64,000 nucleotides of DNA from Methylorubrum populi. GTDB lineage: Bacteria; Pseudomonadota; Alphaproteobacteria; Rhizobiales; Beijerinckiaceae. This document shows positions 1 through 7,913 of this stretch, piece after piece. A program made the translations under genes and the position numbers. The notes beneath the pieces were generated by a model. That model saw only the letters and a list, made by a program, of their open reading frames with translations, made no database searches and was not told the DNA's origin. Location of the stretch: NCBI GenBank assembly GCA_036946625.1, contig JAQIIU010000003.1:2307001-2371000 (forward strand), given 5' to 3'. Numbering within the stretch: position 1 is the stretch's first letter; every line of letters starts with the position of its first letter.

Positions 1-825
1 TTTCCCGACGCGGAGGCGCCGAACGCCCGGTTCTGGCCGGCGTCGCTCCACGTCATCGGCAAGGACATCGTCCGCTTCCACGCGGTGTACTGGCCGGCCT
101 TCCTGATGTCGGCCGGGCTGCCGCTGCCGCGGCGCGTGTTCGGCCACGGCTTCTTCCTCAGCCGCGGCGAGAAGATGTCGAAGTCGCTCGGCAACGTGGT
201 CGATCCGCTCGATCTCGTCGGCACCTACGGCGTCGATCCGGTGCGCTACTTCCTCCTGCGCGAGGCGCCCTTCGGCGGCGACGGCAACTACGACCACGAG
301 GCGATCATCAACCGCATCAACGCGGACCTCGCCAACGACCTCGGCAACCTCGCCCAGCGCTCGCTCTCGATGATCGCGAAGAATTCTTCCGGAGTCGTGC
401 CTGAGCCCGGTGCCTTCACCGAGGCCGATCAGCGCCTGCTCGCCGCCGCCGCCGCGCTGCCGGAGAAGGCGAGGGGGCTGATGCGGGATCTCGCCCTGCA
501 CGCGATCCTGGCCGAGCTCTGGGCCGTGGTGGCCGAGACCAACCGCTACTTCGCCTCCGAGGAGCCGTGGAAGCTGCGCAAGTCCGATCCGGCGCGCATG
601 AACAGCGTGCTCTACGTCACGGTCGAGACCCTGCGCCGGGTCGGCCTGATGGTGCAGCCCTTCGTGCCGACGGCGGGCGGGGCGCTGCTCGACCTGCTCG
701 CCGTGCCGGTGGACCGGCGCAGCTTCGCCTTCGTCGGCGAAGCCCACCGCTTGCAGGCCGGCACGGCGCTGCCCGCCCCGGCCCCGATCTTCCCGCGCTT
801 CGAGAAGCCGGAGGCGACGGCCTGA
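1..825 (+). CDS. metG: Methionyl-tRNA synthetase, 3' part (5' end outside window)
   Basis: This enzyme charges tRNA-Met with methionine in the cytoplasm. The reading frame is open from base 1, so the gene starts before the window and about 274 C-terminal residues are visible. The KMSKS signature of class I synthetases is encoded at 172-186, within the stretch GEKMSKSLGNVVDP. It is followed by the helical anticodon-binding domain (PVRYFLLREAPFGGDGNYD and onward). No C-terminal tRNA-binding EMAP/Trbp111 domain follows, so this is the short form. tatD begins about 55 bases downstream on the same strand and an MBL hydrolase follows, an arrangement common in alphaproteobacteria that suggests one operon. 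The identification is secure; only the N-terminus is missing. Confidence 0.97.
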   Translation, partial: FPDAEAPNARFWPASLHVIGKDIVRFHAVYWPAFLMSAGLPLPRRVFGHGFFLSRGEKMSKSLGNVVDPLDLVGTYGVDPVRYFLLREAPFGGDGNYDHEAIINRINADLANDLGNLAQRSLSMIAKNSSGVVPEPGAFTEADQRLLAAAAALPEKARGLMRDLALHAILAELWAVVAETNRYFASEEPWKLRKSDPARMNSVLYVTVETLRRVGLMVQPFVPTAGGALLDLLAVPVDRRSFAFVGEAHRLQAGTALPAPAPIFPRFEKPEATA

Positions 826-879
826 GAAGGCCGCCGCCCCGGATCGCTCCTTCCCCCAAAAGATCCGTCAAAAGAGACC

Positions 880-1677
880 ATGCTGGTCGACAGCCACTGC
901 CATCTCGACTTTCCCGACTTCGCGGACGACATCCCCGGGGTGATCGCCCGCGCGGCCGAGGCCGGCGTGACGCGCCTCCTCACCATCTCGACGCGGGTGG
1001 CCAAGGCCGACCGCTACCGGGCCCTGGCCGAGGCGCACGCGGCGGTCTGGTACACGGTCGGCACCCACCCGCACGGCGCCGCCGAGGAACCCGACGTGCC
1101 GGCGGACCGGATCGCCGCGCTGGCCGAAGCCCCGCGCTGCGTCGGCATCGGCGAGGCAGGGCTCGACTACCATTACGAGGACGCCGCGCCGGAAGCGGTG
1201 CAGGAGCGGGTGCTGCGCGCGCATGTCGAGGCCGCCCGCCTCTCCGGCCTGCCGCTGGTGATCCATTCCCGCGACGCCGACGCGCAGATGGAGGCGGTGC
1301 TCGGCGACGAGATGGGCAAAAGGCCGTTCAAGGCGGTGCTGCACTGCTTCTCGTCCGGCGCCCGGCTGGCGCAAGTCGGGGTCGAACTCGGCCTGTCGGT
1401 GTCGTTCTCCGGCATCGTCACCTTCCGCCGCTCGGACGCCTTGCGCGACATCGCCCGCAGCGTGCCGCTCGACCGCATCCTGGTCGAGACCGACGCGCCG
1501 TTCCTCGCCCCGGAGCCGCACCGGGGCCGGCGCTGCGAGCCGGCCTACACCGCCGACACCGCCCGCGTGCTGGCAAAGACCCTCGGCCTGCCCTTCGAGG
1601 ACTTTTGCGAGACCACCACGGCCAACTTCTACCGGCTGTTCTCCAAGGCCGCGGCGGTCGAGGGCGTGGGCCCATGA
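880..1677 (+). CDS. tatD: TatD family metal-dependent hydrolase (deoxyribonuclease)
   Basis: The product has 265 residues, the usual TatD length. It has the amidohydrolase-type metal motif at the N-terminus (DSHCHLDF), followed by GIGEAGLDYHYE, VIHSRDAD, VLHCFSSG and the C-terminal ETDAPFLAPEPHRG, which together supply the expected metal ligands. Family members are magnesium-dependent 3'-5' exonucleases or deoxyribonucleases acting in DNA repair and turnover. The ATG at 880 follows a purine-rich AAAGAGA stretch. The gene lies between metG and an MBL-fold hydrolase on the same strand with short gaps, so co-transcription is likely. The exact substrate cannot be read from the sequence. Confidence 0.93.
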   Translation: MLVDSHCHLDFPDFADDIPGVIARAAEAGVTRLLTISTRVAKADRYRALAEAHAAVWYTVGTHPHGAAEEPDVPADRIAALAEAPRCVGIGEAGLDYHYEDAAPEAVQERVLRAHVEAARLSGLPLVIHSRDADAQMEAVLGDEMGKRPFKAVLHCFSSGARLAQVGVELGLSVSFSGIVTFRRSDALRDIARSVPLDRILVETDAPFLAPEPHRGRRCEPAYTADTARVLAKTLGLPFEDFCETTTANFYRLFSKAAAVEGVGP

Positions 1678-1693
1678 GCGAAGGGGAGGGCGC

Positions 1694-2509
1694 ATGCCGA
1701 GCCTGAGCCTGCGCATCCTGGGCTGCGGCTCGTCCGGCGGCGTGCCGCGGGTCGGTTACGGCTGGGGCGCCTGCGACCCGTCCGACCCGCGCAACCGCCG
1801 CCGCCGCTGCTCGCTGCTGGTGGAGCGGCGCGAAGGAGCGGGACGAGGGCAGGGGGCCACCACGGTGCTCATCGACACCTCGCCGGACCTGCGCGAGCAG
1901 CTCATCGACGCCGGCGTCACCCGCCTCGACGCCCTGCTCTACACCCACGCGCATGCCGACCACACCCACGGCATCGACGACGTGCGCCCGCTCGTCATCC
2001 ACATGCGCCGGCGCATCCCGGTCCATGCCGATCCCCTCACCCGCGCGATGCTGATCCGGCGCTTCGGCTACGCCTTCGAGACGCCGCCGGGCAGCGCCTA
2101 CCCGCCGATCCTCGACCTGCACGCGATGCGGGCGGGCGAACCGCTGACGATCGACGGCGCGGGCGGCCCGATCGAGGCCGAGGCCTTCGCGATGGAGCAC
2201 GGCAACGAGGAAGCCCACGGCTTCCGCTTCGGCCCGGCCGCCTACGCCCCGGACGTCAGCCTGATGCCCGAGGCGGCCAAGGCGCGCCTGCGCGGCCTCG
2301 ACCTGCTCATCATCGACGCCCTGCGCGAGACCCCTCACCCGTCGCATTACTCGGTCTCGGACGCGCTGGCGCTGATCGAGGCGCTCGCGCCGCGGCGGGC
2401 GATCCTCACCAACCTCCACACCGATCTCGACTATGCCACGCTGGCGAAGAAGCTGCCGGCGAGCGTGGTGCCGGCCTATGACGGGCTGACGGCGACGGTC
2501 GACCTCTGA
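1694..2509 (+). CDS. MBL-fold metallo-hydrolase (PhnP-like phosphodiesterase family)
   Basis: The protein has 271 residues with the metallo-beta-lactamase fold. The N-terminal GCGSSGGVPRVG loop and the zinc motif THAHADHTHGIDD are both present, and further ligands lie in the region MEHGNEEAHGF and near LTNLHTDLDY. The GCGSSGGVP start is typical of the PhnP/RNase Z-like branch, whose characterised members hydrolyse cyclic phosphodiesters. No phn genes lie nearby, so a phosphonate role is not supported. The gene starts 17 bases after tatD. Its TGA stop (2507-2509) is also the first triplet of a 169-bp palindromic repeat. Its substrate is unknown. Confidence 0.85.
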   Translation: MPSLSLRILGCGSSGGVPRVGYGWGACDPSDPRNRRRRCSLLVERREGAGRGQGATTVLIDTSPDLREQLIDAGVTRLDALLYTHAHADHTHGIDDVRPLVIHMRRRIPVHADPLTRAMLIRRFGYAFETPPGSAYPPILDLHAMRAGEPLTIDGAGGPIEAEAFAMEHGNEEAHGFRFGPAAYAPDVSLMPEAAKARLRGLDLLIIDALRETPHPSHYSVSDALALIEALAPRRAILTNLHTDLDYATLAKKLPASVVPAYDGLTATVDL

Positions 2510-2675
2510 TACCGTTTCCGATTGATCACTTCGGGTTTCGCCATCCTCCGTCATCGCGAGCGGCTGCGAAGCGATCCAGGGCGCGACATCTCCGGAAAGG
2601 TTGCGCCCTGGATTGCCACCGCTTCGCCTCGCAATGACGCAGAACAGGCCGAAGTCATCAACCGGAGTCGTATGA
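2507..2675. repeat. Long palindromic intergenic repeat, family 1, copy a
   Basis: This element opens with TGATACCGTTTCCG, overlapping the stop codon of the MBL hydrolase, and ends near GAAGTCATCAACCGG followed by CGTATGA. Its centre is an imperfect palindrome, with GCGAAGCGATCCAGGGCGCG on one side and CGCCCTGGATTGCC with CTTCGCCTCGC on the other. Full-length copies lie at 17916-18089 and, inverted, at 40428-40596. It encodes nothing recognisable and could form a very long hairpin. Confidence 0.85.
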
Positions 2676-2759
2676 GGCCGATTCTCAAACCGATCGCTCG
2701 GCCTGCTGCCGTGGTGAAGCGGTCCGCTCCCGCCCTTTCCGGAGAGGGTGACCCGGACT

Positions 2760-2800
2760 GTCATCGCGAGCGTGAGCGAAGCCATCCAGAACCGCAACGC
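2760..2800. repeat. Half copy of family 1 palindrome core
   Basis: The segment reads TCATCGCGAGCGTGAGCGAA and then GCCATCCAGA. This matches the first arm of the family 1 core, but the second arm is not recognisable. It is a degenerate half copy just downstream of the truncated haemoglobin gene, in the gap that also holds copy a. Confidence 0.5.
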
Positions 2801-2834
2801 TGCCGGAAGAGCCCGTGCCTCCGCGCCCGTGGCG

Positions 2835-3227
2835 TCAAGCCCGCCCCCCTCGCATCTCCGGCCGGAAGAACAAACCGGCCTTGAGGCTGTCGCCGATGCG
2901 ATGCGCCCGCTCCACGAGAACCGAGGCGCTCTCGGGCACGAAAACCTCCCCGGCGGTCTCCTCGAACAGGCCGAGCCAGCGCGCGAAATGCGCGGGTGCG
3001 ATCCCCTCGATGCCGAGATGCCGGCCGAACGGGTTGCCCTTGTAACGGCCGGTCTTCAGCAGCACCGACGACCAGAAATCGCGGATCGTGGCGAGGTGAG
3101 CCGGCCACGCCTCGTCCGGGATCTTTTGCGCGAAGATCGGCCCGATCAGCGGATCGCGGCGCACCCGGGCGTAGAAGGCATCGAGGAAGACGGCCAAGGC
3201 CGCCTCGGTGAGTTCGGCCTGCTTCAT
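2835..3227 (-). CDS. Group III truncated haemoglobin
   Basis: The 130-residue protein has the pattern of class III (P-type) truncated haemoglobins. A Tyr at residue 19 (FLDAFYARVRRDP) fits helix B position 10, and the central region WPAHLATIRDFWSSVLL is typical. His80 in IAPAHFARWLGLF is the likely proximal haem ligand, followed by a conserved Trp at 84. These proteins bind haem and small ligands such as oxygen or NO in the cytoplasm, and the physiological role is usually unknown. The ATG at 3227 was chosen because the globin domain starts directly after it; upstream sequence in the same frame is low-complexity. The gene stands alone, with an SGNH hydrolase upstream on the same strand. Confidence 0.88.
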   Translation of the reverse strand: MKQAELTEAALAVFLDAFYARVRRDPLIGPIFAQKIPDEAWPAHLATIRDFWSSVLLKTGRYKGNPFGRHLGIEGIAPAHFARWLGLFEETAGEVFVPESASVLVERAHRIGDSLKAGLFFRPEMRGGRA

Positions 3228-3285
3228 GGGACGGCGTGAAGGCGGGGAGGGGGCTTTCCCCATCTGAAAGATCCCCCTGCCCCGG

Positions 3286-4077
3286 TCAGTTCCGGGCGAG
3301 CGAGGGCTGGACCAGGCCGGCACCGACGAGGATCTGGGCGGCGGCCGCCTTGGCGAGCTGGCGGTAGCCGGCATCGGTCATGTGCAGGCCGTCGGGGCCG
3401 ATCATCTGGGCCGGGGTCATCAGGCCGTGCGAGACCCAGGCCTGCATCAGGGCGCGGCGGCGGATCACCGGCACGCCGAGTTCGGCGGCGAGCGCGTGCA
3501 GCGCCTCGCCGTAGCGCTCGGCGCCCTCGGCCCCCGAGAGCTTGCGGCACCATTGCTGGTCCATCAGCACCACGTCGGCCCCGGTCGCGCGGATCGCCAG
3601 GATCCCTTCGCGGGTCAGCGCGACGAAGCGCTCCAGCGGCACGCCGGCGAGCGGATCGTTGCTGCCGGTCTGCCAGACCACGAGGTCGGGGCGCTCGGCC
3701 AGCACGTCGCGCTCCAGGCGCCGCGCCATCGCCTCGGCGGTGTCGCCGCCCTTGCCGCGGTTGATCACCGTGATCGAGCGGCGACTCGACGCGCCGATCT
3801 GGAGACGCTCCGCGAGGTCGCGCTCCAGCAGGGCAGGGTAGGCCATGGCCGGCGACGAGGCACCCGCTCCTTCCGTCGAGGAGGAGCCGAAGGCCACGAT
3901 CCGCACGTCGCCGTCCCGTCCCAGCAACGCGGCGAGCCGCGGCAGCTTCACCGGCAGCCGTGTGGCCGGGGCCGGGCTCGAGGGACCGGTGACCGGCGGC
4001 GCATCGGGCTGGGCGCCCACGGCGGATACGGCGAGCGGGCCGGCGAGGGTCAGGCCGGTGAGGAAGCGGATCAGCAT
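3286..4077 (-). CDS. Secreted SGNH/GDSL-type hydrolase
   Basis: The product has 263 residues with an N-terminal signal peptide (residues about 1-22, cleavage near AVGAQ). The SGNH blocks are recognisable: block I IVAFGSSSTEGAGA with the nucleophile Ser, a block II Gly in INRGKGGDTA, block III GSNDP, and block V DGLHMTDAGY with the Asp/His pair. Family enzymes are esterases, lipases or O-deacetylases, and this one probably acts in the periplasm. A Pro-rich linker follows the signal peptide. No partner genes point to a substrate. The haemoglobin gene lies about 60 bases downstream on the same strand. Confidence 0.87.
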   Translation of the reverse strand: MLIRFLTGLTLAGPLAVSAVGAQPDAPPVTGPSSPAPATRLPVKLPRLAALLGRDGDVRIVAFGSSSTEGAGASSPAMAYPALLERDLAERLQIGASSRRSITVINRGKGGDTAEAMARRLERDVLAERPDLVVWQTGSNDPLAGVPLERFVALTREGILAIRATGADVVLMDQQWCRKLSGAEGAERYGEALHALAAELGVPVIRRRALMQAWVSHGLMTPAQMIGPDGLHMTDAGYRQLAKAAAAQILVGAGLVQPSLARN

Positions 4078-4630
4078 GGCGACGTGTCTGGACGACCGGA
4101 AATGTTTCCACGTGTTGCCCGATGATTGTGACGATTGCGAGAGGCCCGCACCCTGTCCTTGCCACCAGCGTGAATCCTTGATGCAGGAGCATGGTCACCG
4201 GGTCGTTCGTGGGCCCTGCGTCCCGGAGCGGCGTTCGACGACGGTCGAGATCGGGGGGGCCGAAATCCCGGAAAATCGACGCGGTTTATGGTTGATCGGG
4301 GGTAAACTGGCTCACCGATCGATCTTTTGGTTCCATAATATATCTTATGCGAACGGTGAGGCGATCCTCGAAGGCCTCGGTTTTGGGGACGCGATCGAAA
4401 AATGGCGGCGGACGGCTAAAGCTAAATGGCGGGCAGCTTCAGCGAAAGCAAGCAACTTCAATAACTTAGGCGGTTCGCAATGGTTCCCCAGTCACTGGCT
4501 GAGAACCGCCACGCGCCGCCAGCGCCACTTATCGAAGCACCACGGCTAGACATCTGAGATCATTGCAAAAACAGCGCGTCAGTGGAGAACTGAAGCTGCA
4601 ACGACCGCGCACCGAAGGAGAGGTGGGGAA
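4078..4630. other. Gene-free region with an AT-rich pocket, left flank of the Mu-like element
   Basis: This stretch of about 550 bases has no convincing gene. Between about 4240 and 4560 the composition is clearly AT-richer than its surroundings, for example TTCCATAATATATCTTATGC near 4330. An inverted repeat GGCGGTTC/GAACCGCC lies at 4471-4478 and 4502-4509. An open frame at 4181-4549 of 122 codons resembles nothing known and has no clear ribosome binding site. The promoter of the SGNH hydrolase should lie at the left edge, and the left end of the mobile element probably lies between 4557 and 4620. Confidence 0.5.
4595..4615 (+). repeat. Candidate left subterminal inverted repeat of the Mu-like element
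   Basis: The block GCTGCAACGACCGCGCACCGA lies about 33 bases inside the proposed left end. A block with the same two words, GATGCAAC and GCACCGA, occurs in inverse orientation at 10794-10817, about 35 bases inside the proposed right end. It could be a transposase binding site. The match is partial and the spacer differs by about three bases. Confidence 0.4.
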
Positions 4631-5149
4631 CTAGGTGGGGAACTCGCCATGCTCACTGGCACCCTCCTGTTGCTGCCGCTTGAAGCTCAAGATGGCCTCA
4701 GGGCCTCCTTGTTCGCCACGCGCCACTCGCATCAACATCTGCGTGAACTCTTCTGGGTTATTGTATATCTTTCCGAACTCTTTCTCGAAGTCGCCCATGA
4801 AGAAGTTCCTTATCAGGTGCTCATTACCGGCAATCCATGACGCGACCTCGACTAAATCTCCCTCCGTCAGATAACGACCAATTCTTAAAATCGAGATGTA
4901 GAAAGCCGTTTGTATCTGGTCGCGAATAACTTTCTCTCGGCCATCATCGTTCTGGACGATACGATCATAATCAATTCCATACTCGACAAGCACATAGTCC
5001 CGAACACGCTTGGGAACGCTTGCGCGAAGCCGCCATGAGGCAAGTGTGCTCTTGCCAAGGCCAAGCCTCCGCGAAAGTTGCTCGTCGCTGGAACACGCCA
5101 GCTTAGCTTTTAAAGCGTCGATATACGCGATGGCCGGATTTTCTGGCAT
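4631..5149 (-). CDS. Phage CI-like repressor of the Mu-like element
   Basis: This 172-residue protein is divergent from the early operon. Residues about 18-48 (CSSDEQLSRRLGLGKSTLAS and onward) form a helix-turn-helix resembling the bacteriophage CI repressor N-terminal domain, where the pattern LA..LG..KSTIS.W...IPKR is typical. The rest (AFYISILRIGRYLTEGDLVE and onward) is predicted helical and carries no S24 peptidase motif, so RecA-dependent self-cleavage is unlikely. The start at 5149 places the gene 12 bases from a perfect 16-bp palindrome, its likely operator. Its expected role is to hold transposase expression off, by analogy with Mu c. It is transcribed towards the left end. Confidence 0.75.
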   Translation of the reverse strand: MPENPAIAYIDALKAKLACSSDEQLSRRLGLGKSTLASWRLRASVPKRVRDYVLVEYGIDYDRIVQNDDGREKVIRDQIQTAFYISILRIGRYLTEGDLVEVASWIAGNEHLIRNFFMGDFEKEFGKIYNNPEEFTQMLMRVARGEQGGPEAILSFKRQQQEGASEHGEFPT

Positions 5150-5161
5150 GGACCGTTGACC

Positions 5162-5199
5162 TGAAGTCAGAATGCAACCATGATTGCATTCTGACTTCA
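5162..5199. promoter_or_regulatory. Perfect inverted repeat, probable operator of the element's switch
   Basis: The arms TGAAGTCAGAATGCAA (5162-5177) and TTGCATTCTGACTTCA (5184-5199) are exactly complementary around a 6-base centre, CCATGA. The palindrome fills the gap between the divergent repressor gene (start 5149) and the Ner-like gene (start 5214). A binding site for the repressor, the Ner-like protein or both is the natural reading. As RNA it would also form a 16-bp hairpin just upstream of the Ner-like start codon. Confidence 0.75.
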
Positions 5200-5213
5200 A
5201 AAAGGTTGATGCG

Positions 5214-5411
5214 ATGCCGTCCCCGTCGCCTGATCTGCTCCGAGCCGTCCGCGGGTCGCTTGTACAGCAGGGCACCTCCCTTACGAAGTGGTGCGAGGCC
5301 AACGGCATATCTCGGCAGTGGGCGACTTCCGTCCTCACGGGGCGTCGAGATGGCCCAGCCGCTCGTGATCTGAGGCAGCGCCTCGCTGCTCTCGTTCGGA
5401 TCTCGGCGTGA
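5214..5411 (+). CDS. Small Ner-like/Cro-like regulator
   Basis: This 65-residue protein is the first gene of the rightward operon. Residues about 9-45 (VRGSLVQQGTSLTKWCEANG, then ISRQWATSVLTGRRDG) look like a helix-turn-helix in which a second helix reads ISRQWATSVL. Mu-like elements carry Ner at this position to shut down early transcription. The ATG at 5214 follows AAAAGG at about 8 bases; a TTG at 5184 inside the operator palindrome is less likely. Its stop overlaps the GTG start of the transposase (GTGA, 5408-5411), indicating translational coupling. Position and the HTH-like pattern support the call; no closer match is claimed. Confidence 0.65.
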   Translation: MPSPSPDLLRAVRGSLVQQGTSLTKWCEANGISRQWATSVLTGRRDGPAARDLRQRLAALVRISA

Positions 5412-7426
5412 CTGGGATGAGCGTCTGGATAGGCACAGTCGCATTCAGCCAACTCGCGGGTATGACCCGGCGAGGAGGCGCCAAGGCGCTTGCCGCGATT
5501 ATTTCCGGCTCCTCGCTCCAATGGCACGGCGTCAATCTAGAGGTGCGTCCAACGCGCACCCCACGGGGTGGTGGCCGCGCAGGCAACGCTTTCGAAGTCC
5601 GCGTCGATAGCCTTCCCGTTGGCCTTCAACAGCGCTGGCAGGAGCTTCAACGGGCGTTGAAGCCCGAGCCGCTGCGCACCGATGCGGCGCTGGAACTGCG
5701 CGAGTGGCGGTTCAGCGTGATCCGCCCTGCCCTCGCCGCCAAGGCCGGCACATCCGAGCGCGCAACGGCCGTCCGGGAGATCGCCGGGCGCGAACACTAC
5801 CACCCCATCCATCAGCGCCGCGAGCGCGTCCCCGAGCGCACGATCCAGCGGTGGATCGAGCGCTACGGCGACGGCGACATGACCGCCCTGGGCCGAAGCA
5901 AGCGCACCGGCACCGCCCCCAAGCTCATCCTGACCAGGAAGTGGGACCGGGCCACGGCGCACCTCGACCCGGAGACCAGGGAGCGGATCGCCGCCGAGGT
6001 ACGGCAGGACGTGCGCGACCTGTGGGGCAGCAACGCCAGCCTCGGCGACGTGATGCGCCTCGCCTCCGAGCGCCTTCAGGACCTCACCGCCGCCGCCGGC
6101 TTCGCCGGCACCGCGACAGCCCTTGTCGAAGCCTGCGCCCTCCCCCGCCCCTTCGTGGAGCGGGACAAGCGGGTGCGGCGCGGCCACGAGTTCAAGCACG
6201 ACCGCAAGGCGTTCGAGGATGCCCGGCCCCGCATCCGCCGAAGCACCACCGGCATCCCGCCCATGGGGCTCGTGCTCGGCGATGTGCACCACACCGACAC
6301 GCTGATCGAGCGGGCTGACGGCACTACGGCCACGCCGAAGCTGATCGCGTGGAAGGATGTCGGCACCCGCCGCATCCGCTGGGACGTGGTGTTGTGCGAC
6401 GCTGGCACCGGCATCCGCAACAGCGACCTGATCGCCAGCTTCCTCAACATGGTCCGTGACCCGGCCTGGGGCATGCCGGCGATGCTCTACCTCGACAACG
6501 GGTCTGAGTACCTGTTCGCTGACTTCCTTAAGGATGCGATGCAGCTCACGGGCTTCCGTGGCGAGGCCTTCGACCGCACCGACCCGCTCGTGAATGCCCG
6601 ACCCTACAACGCGCAGGCCAAGGGGCTGATCGAAGGGGCTTTCGGCATCATCGAGCGGACCCTGTTCGCCTCGCTACCCGGCTACATCGGCGGCGACAGG
6701 ATGAAGTCGAAGACGGCCAACGTCGGCCGCGCGCCGACCCCCTACGGCCTCGGCATCGACGCCTACCGGGACGAGGTGAATGGCCGGCTCGCCTACTACA
6801 ACAGCCGGGCCCAATCGGGTGGCCTCAAGGGCCTCTCCCCCAACGACGCCTACCACCACGCCCTACGGGACGGCTGGACCCGGACCACCGCCGACGAGAA
6901 CGCCTTGTTCATGGCGTTCTCCACCGCCGAGACCCGTATCGTCCGCCGGGGGAAGATCCAGGCCAACGCCGTGGAATTCTACTGCCCCGAGCTGTTCGAA
7001 TATGAGGGCGAGCGCGTCACCATTCGCCTGCCGAAGTACACCACGTGGAACGCCGTGCCGGTGTTCACGATGGACGGTCGGCACATCGGGATCGCTCAAG
7101 AGGATACCGAGTATCCGTTCCTGTCGAAGGACGGCGCCGTGGAGGCGACGGTGCGCGAGCGCGCGGCGCAGACGACCGCGAAGGACCTGATCGCCATGGC
7201 GCGGCCCCTCGACCTCGGCGAGCGCATGCGGCGCTCGGCCGAGCGGGCCGGATCGCCGGAGCCCGCGCCGATCGGCGCGAACGTCACCCTACGCGAGGAA
7301 GACGCGGAGATCGGGCGGGCCGTCCGCGAGGCGCCCGGCACCCGCCGCGACCGTGAGCACGGGGCGAAACAAGCCAAGGTCAAGGCCAGCCTTGAGCGCA
7401 CCGAACGCCTGAGAGGTTTGCTGTGA
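5408..7426 (+). CDS. MuA-type DDE transposase
   Basis: The protein has 672 residues, close to Mu A (about 660). An N-terminal DNA-binding region is followed by an RNase H-fold catalytic core. Candidate catalytic residues are Asp292 (LVLGDVHHTD), Asp363 (LYLDNGSEY) and Glu409 (AKGLIEGAFG), in the right order and spacing. A beta-barrel-like segment (ETRIVRRGKIQANAVEFYCP) and a basic C-terminal tail follow, as in Mu A. It would catalyse strand transfer of the element's ends. The GTG start overlaps the Ner-like stop, and its TGA overlaps a GTG of a 44-codon gene. No AAA ATPase target selector (MuB) follows, so target choice must work differently or the gene has been lost. The catalytic residues look intact. 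Confidence 0.9.
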   Translation: MTGMSVWIGTVAFSQLAGMTRRGGAKALAAIISGSSLQWHGVNLEVRPTRTPRGGGRAGNAFEVRVDSLPVGLQQRWQELQRALKPEPLRTDAALELREWRFSVIRPALAAKAGTSERATAVREIAGREHYHPIHQRRERVPERTIQRWIERYGDGDMTALGRSKRTGTAPKLILTRKWDRATAHLDPETRERIAAEVRQDVRDLWGSNASLGDVMRLASERLQDLTAAAGFAGTATALVEACALPRPFVERDKRVRRGHEFKHDRKAFEDARPRIRRSTTGIPPMGLVLGDVHHTDTLIERADGTTATPKLIAWKDVGTRRIRWDVVLCDAGTGIRNSDLIASFLNMVRDPAWGMPAMLYLDNGSEYLFADFLKDAMQLTGFRGEAFDRTDPLVNARPYNAQAKGLIEGAFGIIERTLFASLPGYIGGDRMKSKTANVGRAPTPYGLGIDAYRDEVNGRLAYYNSRAQSGGLKGLSPNDAYHHALRDGWTRTTADENALFMAFSTAETRIVRRGKIQANAVEFYCPELFEYEGERVTIRLPKYTTWNAVPVFTMDGRHIGIAQEDTEYPFLSKDGAVEATVRERAAQTTAKDLIAMARPLDLGERMRRSAERAGSPEPAPIGANVTLREEDAEIGRAVREAPGTRRDREHGAKQAKVKASLERTERLRGLL

Positions 7427-7557
7427 GTGATCCCGGCATCGATCTCGACCCCAAGTACGCCCACCTCCCCCTCCATATGCAGCGCAGTATCCTTGCGCGC
7501 AGACTTGAGCGCGAGGAGGAAGAGCGTAAAGAGAAAGAGTATCAGGCACGTCGTTGA
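7423..7557 (+). CDS. Small charged protein of the Mu-like element (44 aa)
   Basis: This 44-codon frame starts with GTG inside the transposase stop (GTGA, 7423-7426). The product has a short N-terminal part (MSDPGIDLDPKYAHLPLHMQ) and a strongly charged helix rich in Glu, Arg and Lys at the C-terminus (RRLEREEEERKEKEYQARR). Its stop TGA (7555-7557) overlaps a possible TTG start of the next frame. The tight overlap on both sides argues that it is translated. It occupies the place where Mu has the B gene but is far too small to be an ATPase. Its function is unknown. Confidence 0.55.
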   Translation: MSDPGIDLDPKYAHLPLHMQRSILARRLEREEEERKEKEYQARR

Positions 7558-7913
7558 CGCTCGCGCGCACCGCCGCCGCGCGGTGGTGGACCGCCGCCAG
7601 AACGGTTCCCAGAGCCTCCGCGAGCGCATCCGCCTCCGGCGGTCCCGGTACGTTGCTCGAAGCCACGGTTGGCCGCTCCGGCGCTGCCGGCCGAGAGCCG
7701 ATCCCGGCCGGTGTGCGGTTAAGCGGCTGCGCCGTGCGGATGGCGACCATGCTGCGCCTCCCGCGCGCGAAGCCGTGCCGGCCGAGACAGCCGGCGACGG
7801 CGATAGCCGCAAGAGGTAGCTGCGCCGGCCGGGCTCGCCAAGCCACCGCCGGGGAAGCCGCCTCCCGGCCTCGGACGCGGATGGGCGCGTTCCGACACGG
7901 GGCGGGCGCATGA
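7554..7913 (+). CDS. Possible Ala/Arg/Ser-rich protein of the Mu-like element
   Basis: A 119-codon frame starts with TTG in the overlap TTGA (7554-7557) and ends in ATGA (7910-7913), overlapping the start of the Mor-like gene. Third codon positions are mostly G or C, as in neighbouring genes. The protein is low in complexity (Ala, Arg, Ser, Gly) and resembles no family I recognise. If it is not a gene, 7558-7909 is a 350-base non-coding gap within an otherwise gapless operon. The junctions are the main support; the composition is a warning. Confidence 0.35.
   Translation: MTLARTAAARWWTAARTVPRASASASASGGPGTLLEATVGRSGAAGREPIPAGVRLSGCAVRMATMLRLPRAKPCRPRQPATAIAARGSCAGRARQATAGEAASRPRTRMGAFRHGAGA

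Noticed and set aside
4181..4549. 122-codon plus-strand frame left of the Mu-like element
   Set aside because: It has no recognisable domain, an unconvincing ribosome binding site and a mixed composition. It was described only as part of the AT-rich gap.
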